A DNA stretch of 64,000 bases from Escallonia rubra (lineage: Eukaryota > Streptophyta > Magnoliopsida > Escalloniales > Escalloniaceae): contig JAVXUO010003006.1 in assembly GCA_033065855.1 (NCBI GenBank), positions 186,001-250,000 of the forward strand. The letters run 5' to 3'. The notes beneath the pieces were generated by a model, which was given only the letters and a program-made list of their open reading frames with translations, did not search any database and was not told where the DNA came from. Shown one piece after another: positions 11,300-21,460 of the stretch (positions are counted from its first letter, which is position 1; every line of letters begins with the position of its first letter). Both the position numbers and the translations under genes were made by a program.

Positions 11300-11940
11300 A
11301 CTGTGGAGATGGGGAGATTGGTGAGACATCAAAGCGAGGTGGTGGAGTGGTCTATATTGATGGTAATGGTGGTAGTGATTTATGTGATTATGGCATCACT
11401 AGTGAGAGTAGTCATGGTGGCAGCAATGGCGATGGTGGTGGTTGTGTAGCATCAGCAACGGTGGTGATGGTGTTGCATCAACGATGATAGTGGTAGTGGT
11501 CATTGGGCGATTTACTGATGGTAATGGTGGCAGTATTAAGGAGTCATTAGTGGTACTGTTGGTGACAATAGTGATGGTGTCTGCATCAGTGACGATGGTG
11601 GTAGTGATAACAATAGTGTGGAGGTGGCAGGGGCCGTGGCGGTCTAGTAATTATAGTGGTAACAGTATTAAGGAGCCATTAGTGGTACTATTGATGACAC
11701 TAGTGGTGGTGTCAGCAGCAAGGATGATAATGGTGTATGAGGCGGCAAAGACAGTCTAATGGTGGTGGTAGCGAAAGTCTTGGTGGGAAAATAACACAAT
11801 AGTAGAAGTTGTCGTGGTGATGGAAACATCGTGGTGGTATGGTGATGACTATTGTATGGCGGTGGTGGTGGATGTAGTGGTCTAGTAATGGTGGTAGTGA
11901 TGGTCTCAGTGGCGGTAGCGGTGGTGGAAGTAAAAGAGTG
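11300..11940. repeat. TGG-rich degenerate repeat tract
   Basis: About 640 bp dominated by imperfect GGTGGT/GTGGTA/GATGGT triplets, with larger recurring phrases such as AGGAGTCATTAGTGGTACT / AGGAGCCATTAGTGGTACT. Frames through it on both strands are repeat artefacts (Val/Met-rich or His/Pro/Thr-rich). A similar tract of opposite strand sense lies at 39,080-39,960. Confidence 0.7.
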
Positions 11941-12900
11941 TGGCCCATCTACATTGAATTTTACATAATAAAATAACCGAGCAAGTTCCAAGAAATTGTA
12001 TTTCAATTCCTCTGTTTTTAATATTCCAAACAATTAAAAATGAGTCTTTACGTCTTTTCAACTTTATGGTTTATTTGGATATACCGAATAAAATCATATC
12101 TTCTGATGCATCCTTTGACCCTCATTATATTATTCAACCATCTACCATTTTGGTCAACCAATTTGAGAACTTAGCAGTTTCAGTTACTCGTAATTTGCTT
12201 GCTTGTCCGCTTGTTCATGCAATACCCCATTTGCTCCACCACGCTCAAGAGAGTTGTGTATGTCCCTCTGATTATGTGCTCTCATTAACACTTAAGTGTG
12301 CCTTTGATCATATATTACTTAAAGCTGGCATGAGGTTGGTGATCACTTTTCCTTTTCAGAATATCCTTGGATGCTTGACCAATCTTTCAAGTCTTTGAAC
12401 CATCATACTAGGCTACGACTTTCCTTTGAGTATGTTGTTGGTCAAAATAAACACATTAAGCATGTTATTGGCCGCACCGACTCAGTTTATTATATCCCAA
12501 ATGACAACTGCAAATAATGTGTTAGTCATGGTAACTCCAATTTTCTTGATGCATGTATGTACAGATTTTCATAATTTTTACATAAATTCAGGTACAGATA
12601 GACTCCTTCAGAAAACCAAAAATATTGCCTCGTTACCATGTCAAGTCAAATCCTTTTCACTTTACAAGTGGCTGCTCTCTTTCCTCATTGATTAATACTG
12701 CAATATTTTTCATTCGCTTGTCAGAAAAAGGGGAAAAAAAGAGCTAATTCTATTTGTTTTAGCTTTTGCAGATAATTTGTTCTTTCCATTATTTCATACG
12801 AGTCTTAAGACATGATTATGTATTAACCTTTCACATTATTGCAATCCTATTACTCAAATAAGGGGAAGAAAAAAAAATCATCAATTGTACAGTTCAAGAA
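11941..12900. other. Intergenic, no gene recognised
   Basis: AT-rich sequence with two modest open frames near 12,066-12,398 and 12,426-12,695. They show no domain, signal or family resemblance I can name. Most likely they are relics of a mobile element or chance. Confidence 0.4.
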
Positions 12901-12907
12901 ATACCAT

Positions 12908-13577
12908 AAATTACAAGGGGAAATCAGATCTGTGCGTCACCACTGGCGTGATGCCTGTGGTGCGCACGAAACGACACCGTTTGACATAAAAAAAGTTAGA
13001 AACCCAATTCCCATTCTCTTCGTCTTTTACCCTCCTTTCCTGCCTGTATCTTCTTCTTCAGTTAACATGATTCCATCCATGCCTCACTGGCCATAACCAA
13101 TTCACCTATTGCTATTAGATAATCTTTCCATTTCTCCCCCAGTCCTTACAAAATCCCCATAACAGGTCACTTGAAACACCGTTCCATTGCATTAATCCGC
13201 TTAAAGCAAATCAAAGTTTGATTATGTGGGTAGATCTAACAAGAAACTTGGGTTCATTTATGTCTAAAGAAAGGAAGATGAAGAACCTTATTGGGTCACC
13301 AGTTTGAGATCTCACCAGTCAGATGATAGATGTAAGAATTGTAACAGCTGTGATGGCTGAGAGTACGGTTAGCGTGTGGCGGTGATGGTGGCCAGGAAGA
13401 AGAGGCAGGGAGGTGTGTCTCTGTCCAAAAAAAAGGCGAGAAAGAAAGAAGGCAGGGAGGATGGTGAAGAAACGATTGTATGGAATGGGTTTTTACTCAA
13501 AAACGACGTAGTTTTGGCATGCACCACAGGCATCATCCCTGTGGTGACACATAGATTTGATTTACCGAAATTACAAT
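12908..13577. mobile_element. TIR element (about 670 bp) upstream of cystatin 2
   Basis: An imperfect inverted repeat of about 75 bp brackets the block. The left arm holds ATCTGTGCGTCACCACTGG, GATGCCTGTGGTGC and AACGACACCGTTT; the right arm holds the reverse complements of ATGTGTCACCACAGG, GATGCCTGTGGTGC and AACTACGTCGTTTTT. No transposase is visible, so it is non-autonomous. It ends about 85 bp before the cystatin-2 ATG. Superfamily unclear; possibly MULE-like. Confidence 0.6.
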
Positions 13578-13578
13578 A

Positions 13579-13597
13579 GTCAAAAGTGTTTTGACTT
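13579..13597 (+). promoter_or_regulatory. Inverted W-box palindrome before cystatin 2
   Basis: AGTCAAAAGTGTTTTGACT is a perfect 19-bp palindrome carrying two facing TTGAC W-box cores, 65-83 bp upstream of the ATG. It sits at the border of the TIR element. Paired W-boxes also precede cystatin 1. WRKY binding is inferred from the motif only. Confidence 0.5.
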
Positions 13598-13661
13598 TTG
13601 AAAATAGAACTCACCCCATTGAATACTTTGTGTTCTCTTGGGATTCGCAATTCGCAATCCC

Positions 13662-14033
13662 ATGGCCCTGAATTCCCATTCCTCTCTCCCTCTAATCCTA
13701 CCGATCTTTGTGCTCCTCCTTCTCGTCGGCGGCTCCGCCGCACTGGGCGGCCGGAGTGGCGGCCGGGTCGGGGGCTGGCAGCCCATAAAGGACGTCAAAG
13801 TCCCCGAGGTGCAAGAGATTGCAAAATACGCCGTCGCCGAACACAACAGCCAGGCGAAGACGGATCTGAAGTACGAGAGCGTGGTCCGGGGCGAGACCCA
13901 GGTCGTTGCCGGCACGAACTACCGGCTGGTCATAGCGGCCAGGGACGGCGGCGTCGGCAAACAGTACGAGGCGGTTGTCTGGGTGAAGCCATGGCAGCAT
14001 TTTAGGAACCTTACTTCGTTTAATCTTGTGTAG
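13662..14033 (+). CDS. Phytocystatin 2 (secreted cysteine-protease inhibitor)
   Basis: A single 123-aa exon. The start is the ATG in ATCCCATGGCC; upstream in-frame sequence has no other ATG. Residues 1-27 form a signal peptide with a long Leu/Val core (FVLLLLVGGSAA). The mature protein has the N-terminal trunk Gly-Gly (37-38), the plant cystatin helix IAKYAVAEHN (53-62), the inhibitory loop QVVAG (80-84) and the Pro-Trp hairpin (110-111). It ends shortly after FRNLTSF, so it is the short type I form without a C-terminal legumain-inhibiting extension. It inhibits papain-like proteases of herbivores and pathogens or endogenous ones. It is a diverged duplicate of the cystatin at 7,650 in the same orientation. 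An AATAAA lies at 14,095-14,100. Confidence 0.95.
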   Translation: MALNSHSSLPLILPIFVLLLLVGGSAALGGRSGGRVGGWQPIKDVKVPEVQEIAKYAVAEHNSQAKTDLKYESVVRGETQVVAGTNYRLVIAARDGGVGKQYEAVVWVKPWQHFRNLTSFNLV

Positions 14034-14359
14034 AGGGCATGAAGATGAGGGCTTTGTAATGTTCTCTTGCAGTGTAATCTTTACAGTGGTTTATAATAAA
14101 TTTGATATGATTTATGTTTGTTTGTTCTGATTAATTGAGGTAAGACATTGCTAATGTGCAGTTATGAATTCATGATGTTCCTGAGAAAAACTCTTTGAGA
14201 TCTCTTAGGCTAGGCGTGAAACGTCTGCCTTTAATCGATCTTAGTAAATAAATATACATAAGGGGTGAAGCATTTGCCTTTAATCGATCTGAATAAATAT
14301 GGTGTGCATAAGGCGTGTAACATTGTGATTTCTTAAGATAGGCGTGTGATGAATGAGAT

Positions 14360-15766
14360 TAGAGATGTCAAATGGGCCGGGCGGCCCGTGGCCCAACCCG
14401 GCCCGGGCTGGCCCGGCCCTCTTATGAACAGTGTAAACCCGAAAAAATAAAGGACCTTGGACCTGGGCTTGGACCAAGCCATGGTTTCACCAAAAATGGC
14501 CCGGGCTAGGCCCGGCCTTAAAAAAGCCCGGCCCGAAAAAGCCCGATTTTGGCCCTAAATTTGGCCAGAAATTGGGCCCTTTTCTGGCCCTAAATTCGGC
14601 CCTTTTCTGGGTTAGCCCACTTTTTTTTCAAATTTTGTTTTCCCTCACTTTTCCCCCCAACGGCTATATTCCCCAATAATTTCAAAAATTCCACTTTTAC
14701 CCCCCCTCCCAACAATTATATAACGGCTAGTTTGGGGAGTATTTTGGTCCAAGTTAATTTTTTCAAATCTTTTAAAGTTTTTTACACTTTTACCCTTCCC
14801 AACAATTATAAACGGCTAATATTACTTCAATAAGAAATTTGAAGCATTCCTTATTAGAATAGGTTAAAATGGATTTGGCTTGCTTTGGTACTGTGGCTTG
14901 CACGTGACGGCGATTATTGAGGACAAGAATATTATTCTTTGATAGCTTAAGTTTTTTAAATAGCTGTTCAAAAATAAGGAAATTGTGCATCTTCATCTCC
15001 GCATAAGTGCATTTTTTTGTTGGTATCACACACATCTAGGGAGCAATAATCCTCATAGCAAAACAAAGTCTCTACTTATGAGAGTTATTAACCATCCTAT
15101 ATACATATGAGAGTCATATATATAGAATAAAATTTTGTATATGAGACCAAGTAGAGAGAAAAACTGTTAGTCAAAATCTATACTTATTGCTTAAGATCGT
15201 CTAGGGAATTAATAACTATACTCCAAATTTAATTTCTTGTAAATTCCAACTATTTTTTAGTGGTACATTATAATAACAAAAATTCAACTTTAGTGAAAAA
15301 AGTAAAGTTTAATAGTATAAATTTGAAATAAACTGATTAGGATTTCAAAATATATGCTAAAACTTTACACCAAATTAAACTAATAGTATAAATTTGAAAT
15401 AAACTAATTAGAATTGAAACTTCCGAAAAATGCTACATATAAATTATAATGTTAGTAGGCAAAAAAAGGTTTGTCAATATTACACCAAATTAACATTTAT
15501 CAATCTCAACCAATTAATTTGATGTATTCTTGTTGGGTATCGACGCAAATAAATAACAAGGAGGTGGGAACCAAAAAAAATTTTTGGCCCAAGCCTGACC
15601 CTAAATATTGGGACTGGGCCCATATATCCAGATTTCAGGCCCGACCCGGCCCGTTTTTGTTGGAGGTTCGTTGGCTTGGCCTGGGCCGAGCCGGCCCATT
15701 TTTTTGGAGGTCCGTTGGGCTTGGCCTGGGCCGGCCCGGCCTAAGCCCGGCCCATTGGCATCTCTA
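14360..15766. mobile_element. Non-autonomous hAT element, 1.4 kb, with 8-bp target duplication
   Basis: The ends are TAGAGATGTCAAATGGGCC at the left and GGCCCATTGGCATCTCTA at the right. Flanking 8-mers are AATGAGAT (14352-14359) and AGTGAGAT (15767-15774), a target duplication with one mismatch. Both subterminal regions are packed with GGCCCGG/CCCGGGC repeats, the usual hAT transposase-binding architecture. The AT-rich interior has no transposase, so it depends on a partner element. Confidence 0.88.
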
Positions 15767-15988
15767 AGTGAGATACTGCGATCTCTTAAGCTAGGTGATC
15801 TCTTAATTTAGGCGTGAAGTGTCTGTCGTCAACTAGTTTGAGTGAATACAGCGTGCACGAGGCAATGTGATATCGATATCGCAGTTTGTGATTAGTGTGG
15901 CACATTAGCTTCCATTCATGATAGCTCCAACTGATTGTCTTGACAAAAAGAAAAAGAAGAAATGGTGCAACGTTGGCTGTTGCTCAAA

Positions 15989-16096
15989 TTCGTGATAGCT
16001 ATCACGAATGGACAAATCTTTGAAGATATCACGAATTTTTATTTTTTTTTTGCACCAAAAAAAAAATCGTGATAGCTTCAAAGATTTGTCCATTTG
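15989..16096. repeat. Nested hairpin: 20-bp perfect palindrome plus 28-bp stem-loop
   Basis: TTCGTGATAGCTATCACGAA (15989-16008) is a perfect palindrome. Overlapping it, GGACAAATCTTTGAAGATAT (from 16010) and CACGA pair with TCGTGATAGCTTCAAAGATT and TGTCC (16068-16092). The loop is about 30 bases of T and A runs. A transcript would fold into a near-perfect 28-bp stem, of MITE or small-RNA-precursor size. Confidence 0.6.
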
Positions 16097-16800
16097 ACTA
16101 CTATGAACATCTGGTTTTTTGGTGGGGCTTCTTGGTATTGCAGATGTTTGATATTATCACTTGTAAAAGAAAGGATAATTTCGATTTAATTCTCATTGGT
16201 CGTAGCTAATAATTGAATCACCCCTTTTCAAGATTAAATATTTTCCGTCTAAAAATATTGAGTGGACTCATATCAATAGAGCGATCATCTGGAACTGTTG
16301 CATATAATATCATAAAAGTACCCCAAGGGCCCATGGCAACCTGCTACCTAAGGTTTTTTTTTTTCCCCGGTCTCTTTTAACCTATCATCCAATCACATCA
16401 ATCCTCGATGATCTAACAGTTTTAGATGGTCGCGACCGATAATTTATAGGATCATGCAATATTTATTCTCTTCCCGCGCAACTAAATGACTATTGTATTT
16501 TGCTTTTATATAGAGACAAGTGTGTGTTCAGGTTCTTAAATTTATTAAAGTACTTTAAAGTTGTGAAACTCATTTTTATCAATTTGGAGCAATTTTAAAA
16601 GAATTGCACAACCATATGAATTAAAGAGAACGATGCTCGAGCTAAGGACCAAATCTGACATCCGTTGGTGAACTATTTCATTAATGCATTAAAACTAAAC
16701 ATAATTTGCATGAGTTCTAGTTTGTTGATTTTCTAGTGCTTAATGCAGCAAAGGATAATTTCTAGAATTCCGACCGTACAATTGGTATAATTATAAATGA

Positions 16801-17023
16801 AAAAATTCTGGCTACAGCCCAGGTTATAAGAACACTATATAGCGACAAATGATAGTTGTTACATATATTTACTGCCTTTTAATTAGTTACTCTAAAAAAT
16901 ACTGTTAAGAATTATCTTTAAAAATGTTCAGAAAAATGTCACCAACTATATCTAAGGCTCATCAATTGTCACTATATGAAAGATTTTACGCTTTTTCTAC
17001 TACCCAGTATTGCAGCCAAAATT
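16801..17023. mobile_element. MITE family A, copy 2
   Basis: The left end is AATTCTGGCTACAGCCCAGG with inner TATAGCGACAAATGATAG. The right end is the inverted CAATTGTCACTATATGAAAG and ACTACCCAGTATTGCAGCCAA. About 220 bp, no coding capacity. Confidence 0.65.
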
Positions 17024-17047
17024 TGCCCACCTATGAACTGTATTAGT

Positions 17048-17155
17048 AAAACATTGAAAGAGATATGCTTTGCTTTCCAATCCAAGTTACTGATTTTAAA
17101 ACTTAGTGAAACATTCAAAGAGAGATTTTGCTTTCCAATCCAAGTTACTGATTTT
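17048..17155. repeat. Direct duplication, about 58-60 bp, two copies
   Basis: ACATT(G/C)AAAGAGA is followed by a block containing TGCTTTCCAATCCAAGTTAC and then TGATTTTA. It occurs twice in tandem with small differences, abutting the foldback element on its right. Confidence 0.75.
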
Positions 17156-17185
17156 ATAAACTTCTCGATGTCCTTCTCTTCTTAT

Positions 17186-17515
17186 TGGAACCCCCAACTT
17201 GGAATTTTTTTCCTAAATAATACTGTTTTAAAACTTAATTACCAATCTACTCTATTTGAAACTTATTTACCCGCATACCACAATTTTGGAAATCGCTGTT
17301 TGCATTTGAAATCACAACTTTAAACCGCGATTTCTACTTTAAAGTAAAAAACGTGTTTTCAAACCGCGATTTCTACTTTAAAGTCGTGGTTTCAAATCAC
17401 GATTTTCAAAAGTGTGGTATGCGAGTAAATAAGTTTCAAAATAAAATAAATTGATAATTAAGTTTTAAAACAATATTATTTAGGAAAAAAAACTCTCCAA
17501 CTTGTGCCGACTCGT
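17186..17515. repeat. Foldback / long-hairpin element, 330 bp
   Basis: Almost the whole block is two complementary arms of about 125-150 bp. AACTTGGAATTTTTTTCCTA, AACTTATTTACCCGCATACC and AAACCGCGATTTCTACTTTA on the left are mirrored by the reverse complements on the right (the right arm ends CTCCAACTTG). The spacer is short. It is non-coding. Such MITE-like hairpins are commonly dicer substrates in plants. Confidence 0.75.
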
Positions 17516-18490
17516 GCCAGCAAAAGGCTCAATCTAATGTTGGAGAAGATCTCTGAGAGTACCTTAACTCTTCAATTGCCAGACAGCATCCACTACTATG
17601 ATTGATGATGATGATAATAATAACGGAGTAATGAGCAAGTGACCCATGCTGGCATCTCTTTGGAGCCCAGGAAACTCTCTTTTCATGGGGACACAACCTC
17701 TAGATAATAGAAGCATTAATGAAAAAGGTCCTACTTTCAAGATAATGCAGGAGCTGGAGAGGGAAAGGAGAAGGAAGACGGGGTGAAGTTGTGGGGTTGG
17801 GTAGTAATTAATGAGTGGCTAGACATATGAACATAGAGGTAGCAAAGGTACATGGTCTTGGCTCTTTCTAAGGCAAGTGGGGGATCACGCTTGAATATCC
17901 TTTAATTCCAGATCGAGATAAAAGGCTTTTGGGCAGACATGACTGTTTTTTCATGCGAAATCTATATTCGCCCTCATGGATCTTCAAAAGGATAATAAAT
18001 GTGCAATACTATAATATAACTTGGAGTATAGGCAATGTCTACAAAATTTATGTCTCTATAGATGGCAATAACGAACTCTTTTGCTTTGTTGCTAAATGTG
18101 TGTGGCAATAGTATCTTGTTGCAACATCATCAAATGAGGTGCTATGATAACAGCTAAAATTGATTGAGTAGTAATTTGCGATTACGATGATCGTACTCTT
18201 TTTAGTTTTTTTTTTTTTTCCCTTGTGCTGCAAGTCCGAGATGGAGGTTTTCGAAGGAGGCCGGGCAAATCCACGTGATACAGCGAGACCAACTCACTTG
18301 TATCTCGTAAACGACGATTAAAGTATAGTTACAAATGACATCTCACTCTCCACATATGCATGGCATCATCTATTAAAGCTATTGATCGGTCCTAGAATGC
18401 AGTTAGCAATCAAACTTCAAATTTGAGGATGTCAACCTTGAGATGTTATGCAAGCAAAGATGCTAGGGAGCTTTTTAACTTCGAACAAAC

Positions 18491-18720
18491 TTTGGTTGTT
18501 ACACTGGTTACATGAATCTTCCTCCAACCACGTATATAGTGACAATTAATAGTCACTAAATGTTTCTATTGACTTTACTGTTAATACTTTCAGGAACAAC
18601 TCTTAACAGCATTTTTTTAGCGTCAATAAATAAAAGTCACTAGAAACATTTAACAACTATTAATTGTCGCTACATGAAGGGTAGGAGGAAGATTCCTTCA
18701 ACCCGGGTAGTAGCCAATTT
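18491..18720. mobile_element. MITE family A, copy 3
   Basis: The left end is TTGGTTGTTACACTGGTTAC with inner ATAGTGACAATTAATAGTCA. The right end is the inverted TATTAATTGTCGCTACATGA and AACCCGGGTAGTAGCCAA. About 230 bp, non-coding. Confidence 0.72.
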
Positions 18721-19179
18721 TTTTCCTTTAACTTCTTATAACTTTGCTTGAAGCATATGTATCTCACAATCACTATAAGCAGAAAATAATAATTGCACTT
18801 TAAAATTGAACTAGCTCACTATAAAACAATTTTTAGCCACACTTCAATGTCTCTCTTTGATAGTCAAGATTTGACTAATAAAATGTTGTATTTCACTTAT
18901 TTGCTTTCTTTTTCTTTTTTTTCCTTTTTTTCTTTTTTTGTGGGGACTAATTGATAGGAGGGGGTGGCAAAAGAGTAGCCTTTATACAGAATTTGTGAGA
19001 CTCAAACTCTGGATTAACCGGTTCAAAAGGTGCTTTTCCAACCGGTGGAGCTTTCGTTCTTTCGTGGGTCTCCGAGATGCTCATCTCCTTTCATTTCTTA
19101 AGTAATACTATTACTATATGAGTGTGCTTATTGCCTATTGCTAGAAAGTTATAAAGTTTTATCGTGGAAAGGTAAATTT

Positions 19180-19416
19180 TTTGAAATTCATGTGGGCTGC
19201 AATTATAGGAAGATAGTTTCAACCGTTTTATAGTGACAATTATTGATTGTTAAATATATTTTGTTTCATTTATTTAATGATAGTCAAAAACTTCTGCTAT
19301 GATTTCTTGCTGAATGATAACAAAAATATAACTAACCATGTTTACTGGCTATTAATTGTCGCTATATATGAATTGCAGCTATCTTCGTCTTTGTAATCGG
19401 GGATGCGGCGAAAGTT
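19180..19416. mobile_element. MITE family A, copy 4
   Basis: The left end includes GGGCTGCAATTATAGGAAGA and TATAGTGACAATTATTGA. The right end includes the inverted TATTAATTGTCGCTATATAT and AGCTATCTTCGTCTTTGTAA. The outer borders are approximate. Confidence 0.68.
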
Positions 19417-19787
19417 TATCCCAAAAGTCTGATTATGAGCTCTATATGTTTAACAAGTCTCAAAAGATATTTGGATAAACTCCTTTCCATAGTCCATCTC
19501 TAATAGCACCCATAGTATTTACTTTCCTTTGATTGGGTTCAGGGACCAAACACACTAATACCCTAGGATGGTACTCACAACAGCCTATTTAGGGTTAAAT
19601 CGCCATATCTCATTTTGTGTAACCCAATAAATCATCCGTCACAAAAAGAACAAACTCAAATTTCGGTCCGAGTCATTCTATCTTTCCCAACATTTGGCTC
19701 AGGCTCTAAAAAAACCCCTCTACCACTGAAAATCTAAATGTTCAGTTGGCAACTCTCCTTTTAGATCGTAATTACGCTACAAGAAAA

Positions 19788-20060
19788 TAGAGTTTTTCCA
19801 ACAATGTATTCCATCCATAAAAGGGGCCCGATTTGTCGCTAAAAATCTTTACCGACAAAATTATGTGACAAAGGTCCGTCGTCGAATACCCCGTTGACTA
19901 AAAGTTTAACTACTGATTTTGGATGTTCTGTCGGTAATTATTAAAACTTTTACCGATGGATTTCCCACTTTTATCAATGGAGATGATTAAGTGCATAACT
20001 TGGGATAGAAGAAACCAACTTGACGACGAATTTATGATGTCGTTAAGGTGAACTGAGTTA
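19788..20060. mobile_element. CACTA-like (CMC) relic
   Basis: It starts GCTACAAGAAAATAGAG, one base off the typical CACTACAAGAAAA end. Repeated GTCGGTAA / TTTACCGA(C/T) subterminal motifs follow in both directions, as in plant CACTA elements. No transposase and no clear opposite end. A second patch with GTCGGTAAAAAT and CAACAGA motifs lies at about 36,960-37,130. Confidence 0.45.
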
Positions 20061-20242
20061 AGAATGTACAGAGGCATGCACCTCATGTTCCTGCAAAAAA
20101 ATAAATATGATTCTTGAATAATCTTCCTTGTGACCCTAACCATGTTTCTTTCCGTTTCTTCTTCCTTTTTTGTTTCACCTCTTTTCTCCCCTCCATTTTA
20201 AGATATGCTCATCACATTTTTATCTTTGGTTAACACCAAAAC

Positions 20243-21460
20243 TTTACCCTAAAATATACACCAAATATTGCTCGAGTACCCAATGTTCTATACCAAAACG
20301 CTACCTAGGTTTAAGGTCCTAACCCAATTAAGACGCCCATCTAGGAAGCCTCACGGCCATCTGAAATTTCAGGGGCAAACCTGGCATTTATGAAAAATGT
20401 CGGCTAATTGTTAACATTTTACCGAAACACCCCAAAATCCAAAATTCCCAATTTACAGATACCCTCCCCCCACCCTCCAAAAAGAAACAATTCACATCCC
20501 TTGTCGCCCAAAATAGCCCTTGTAACCCTTGCACCATAAACGCTCTTTCAACCCTGTCCTTTACCACCCCCACCGCCCACCTCACATATCCCTCAAACAG
20601 CCAGCCCCCTTAGCCCTTCCACCCCCATCCCCGACTCCCTCAACCACGTTCTGTACCACCCCCACCTCTCTCATCCCACCCCCCCCCACCCCCACCCCAT
20701 CCCCGACTCCTTCAACCACGTTCTGTACCACCCCCACCTCTCTCCTCCCACATCCCACCCCCCCCCCAACCCTAAAACAGCCACCACAACCCCATCCCTT
20801 ACCTCCGGCCCCCACACTACTGCACATATCCCTCATCCCCCAAAACGCTTCCTTGTTACCCTACCACCACCACCACCAGTCCCACAACCTCATCCCCTAC
20901 CACCCCTACCTCTCACCCCCACCCCTCAATGCCCACATCCCCAACATTGTGTGGCCAACCCTTCCACCACCACCCAAAAATTGAAGAAGAACAATCACGT
21001 ACACACAAAAATTGAAGAAGCATACATGCACACAACTAACCATCGTAGCAATTAGTGTGCAACACAATCCAAAAAATGAAGAAACACACGCGACTGCGGC
21101 TGGATCTATGCTTGTGGTGGCTGTTGAGGTGTTCATGGGGTTCAAATGGCAGTGACAGCGGGGTTGGGAAGTGTGGTTGAGTTTGGGACTCCCAATAGGA
21201 GTGGAGGTGGTGATTGGGTTTGGGTGGCGACGGTGGGGTTGGGTTGGGTGGTTAGTTCCTAGTTTTCAATGGCAATGGATGACAATGACTATGTGGTTGG
21301 GATGCGTGGTTGGGCAAGTGGTGGTGGTGATTGCGTGGCGAGTTGCGTTAGTAGGTGGTGGTGGAGTGGTACTGTCTCGAAATGGAGTGTGATTTTGGTA
21401 GGTTAATTCCAAAAATGATAATTTAAGCCTCCTTTTGGAGTAACACCACTTTTGGTGTTA
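20243..21460. mobile_element. Long-TIR GC-rich family X, copy 1 (truncated)
   Basis: It opens with ACCCTAAAATATACACCAAA, CTAACCCAATTA and GCCTCACGGCCATCTGAAAT, which match the reverse complement of the right end of the complete copy at 29,828-31,370. The interior is C-rich, then G/T-rich, with CAAAAAATGAAGAAACA and GTGGAGTGTGATTT phrases also shared with that copy. The far terminal repeat is missing or unrecognisable. Pro/His-rich and Gly-rich frames here are composition artefacts. Confidence 0.6.

Noticed and set aside
11442-11948. Val/Met-rich and His/Pro-rich frames
   Set aside because: Artefacts of the TGG-triplet tract.
20529-21145. Long Pro/His/Ser-rich and Gly-rich frames
   Set aside because: Produced by the C-rich/G-rich interior of family X. 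The copies do not keep the same frame.
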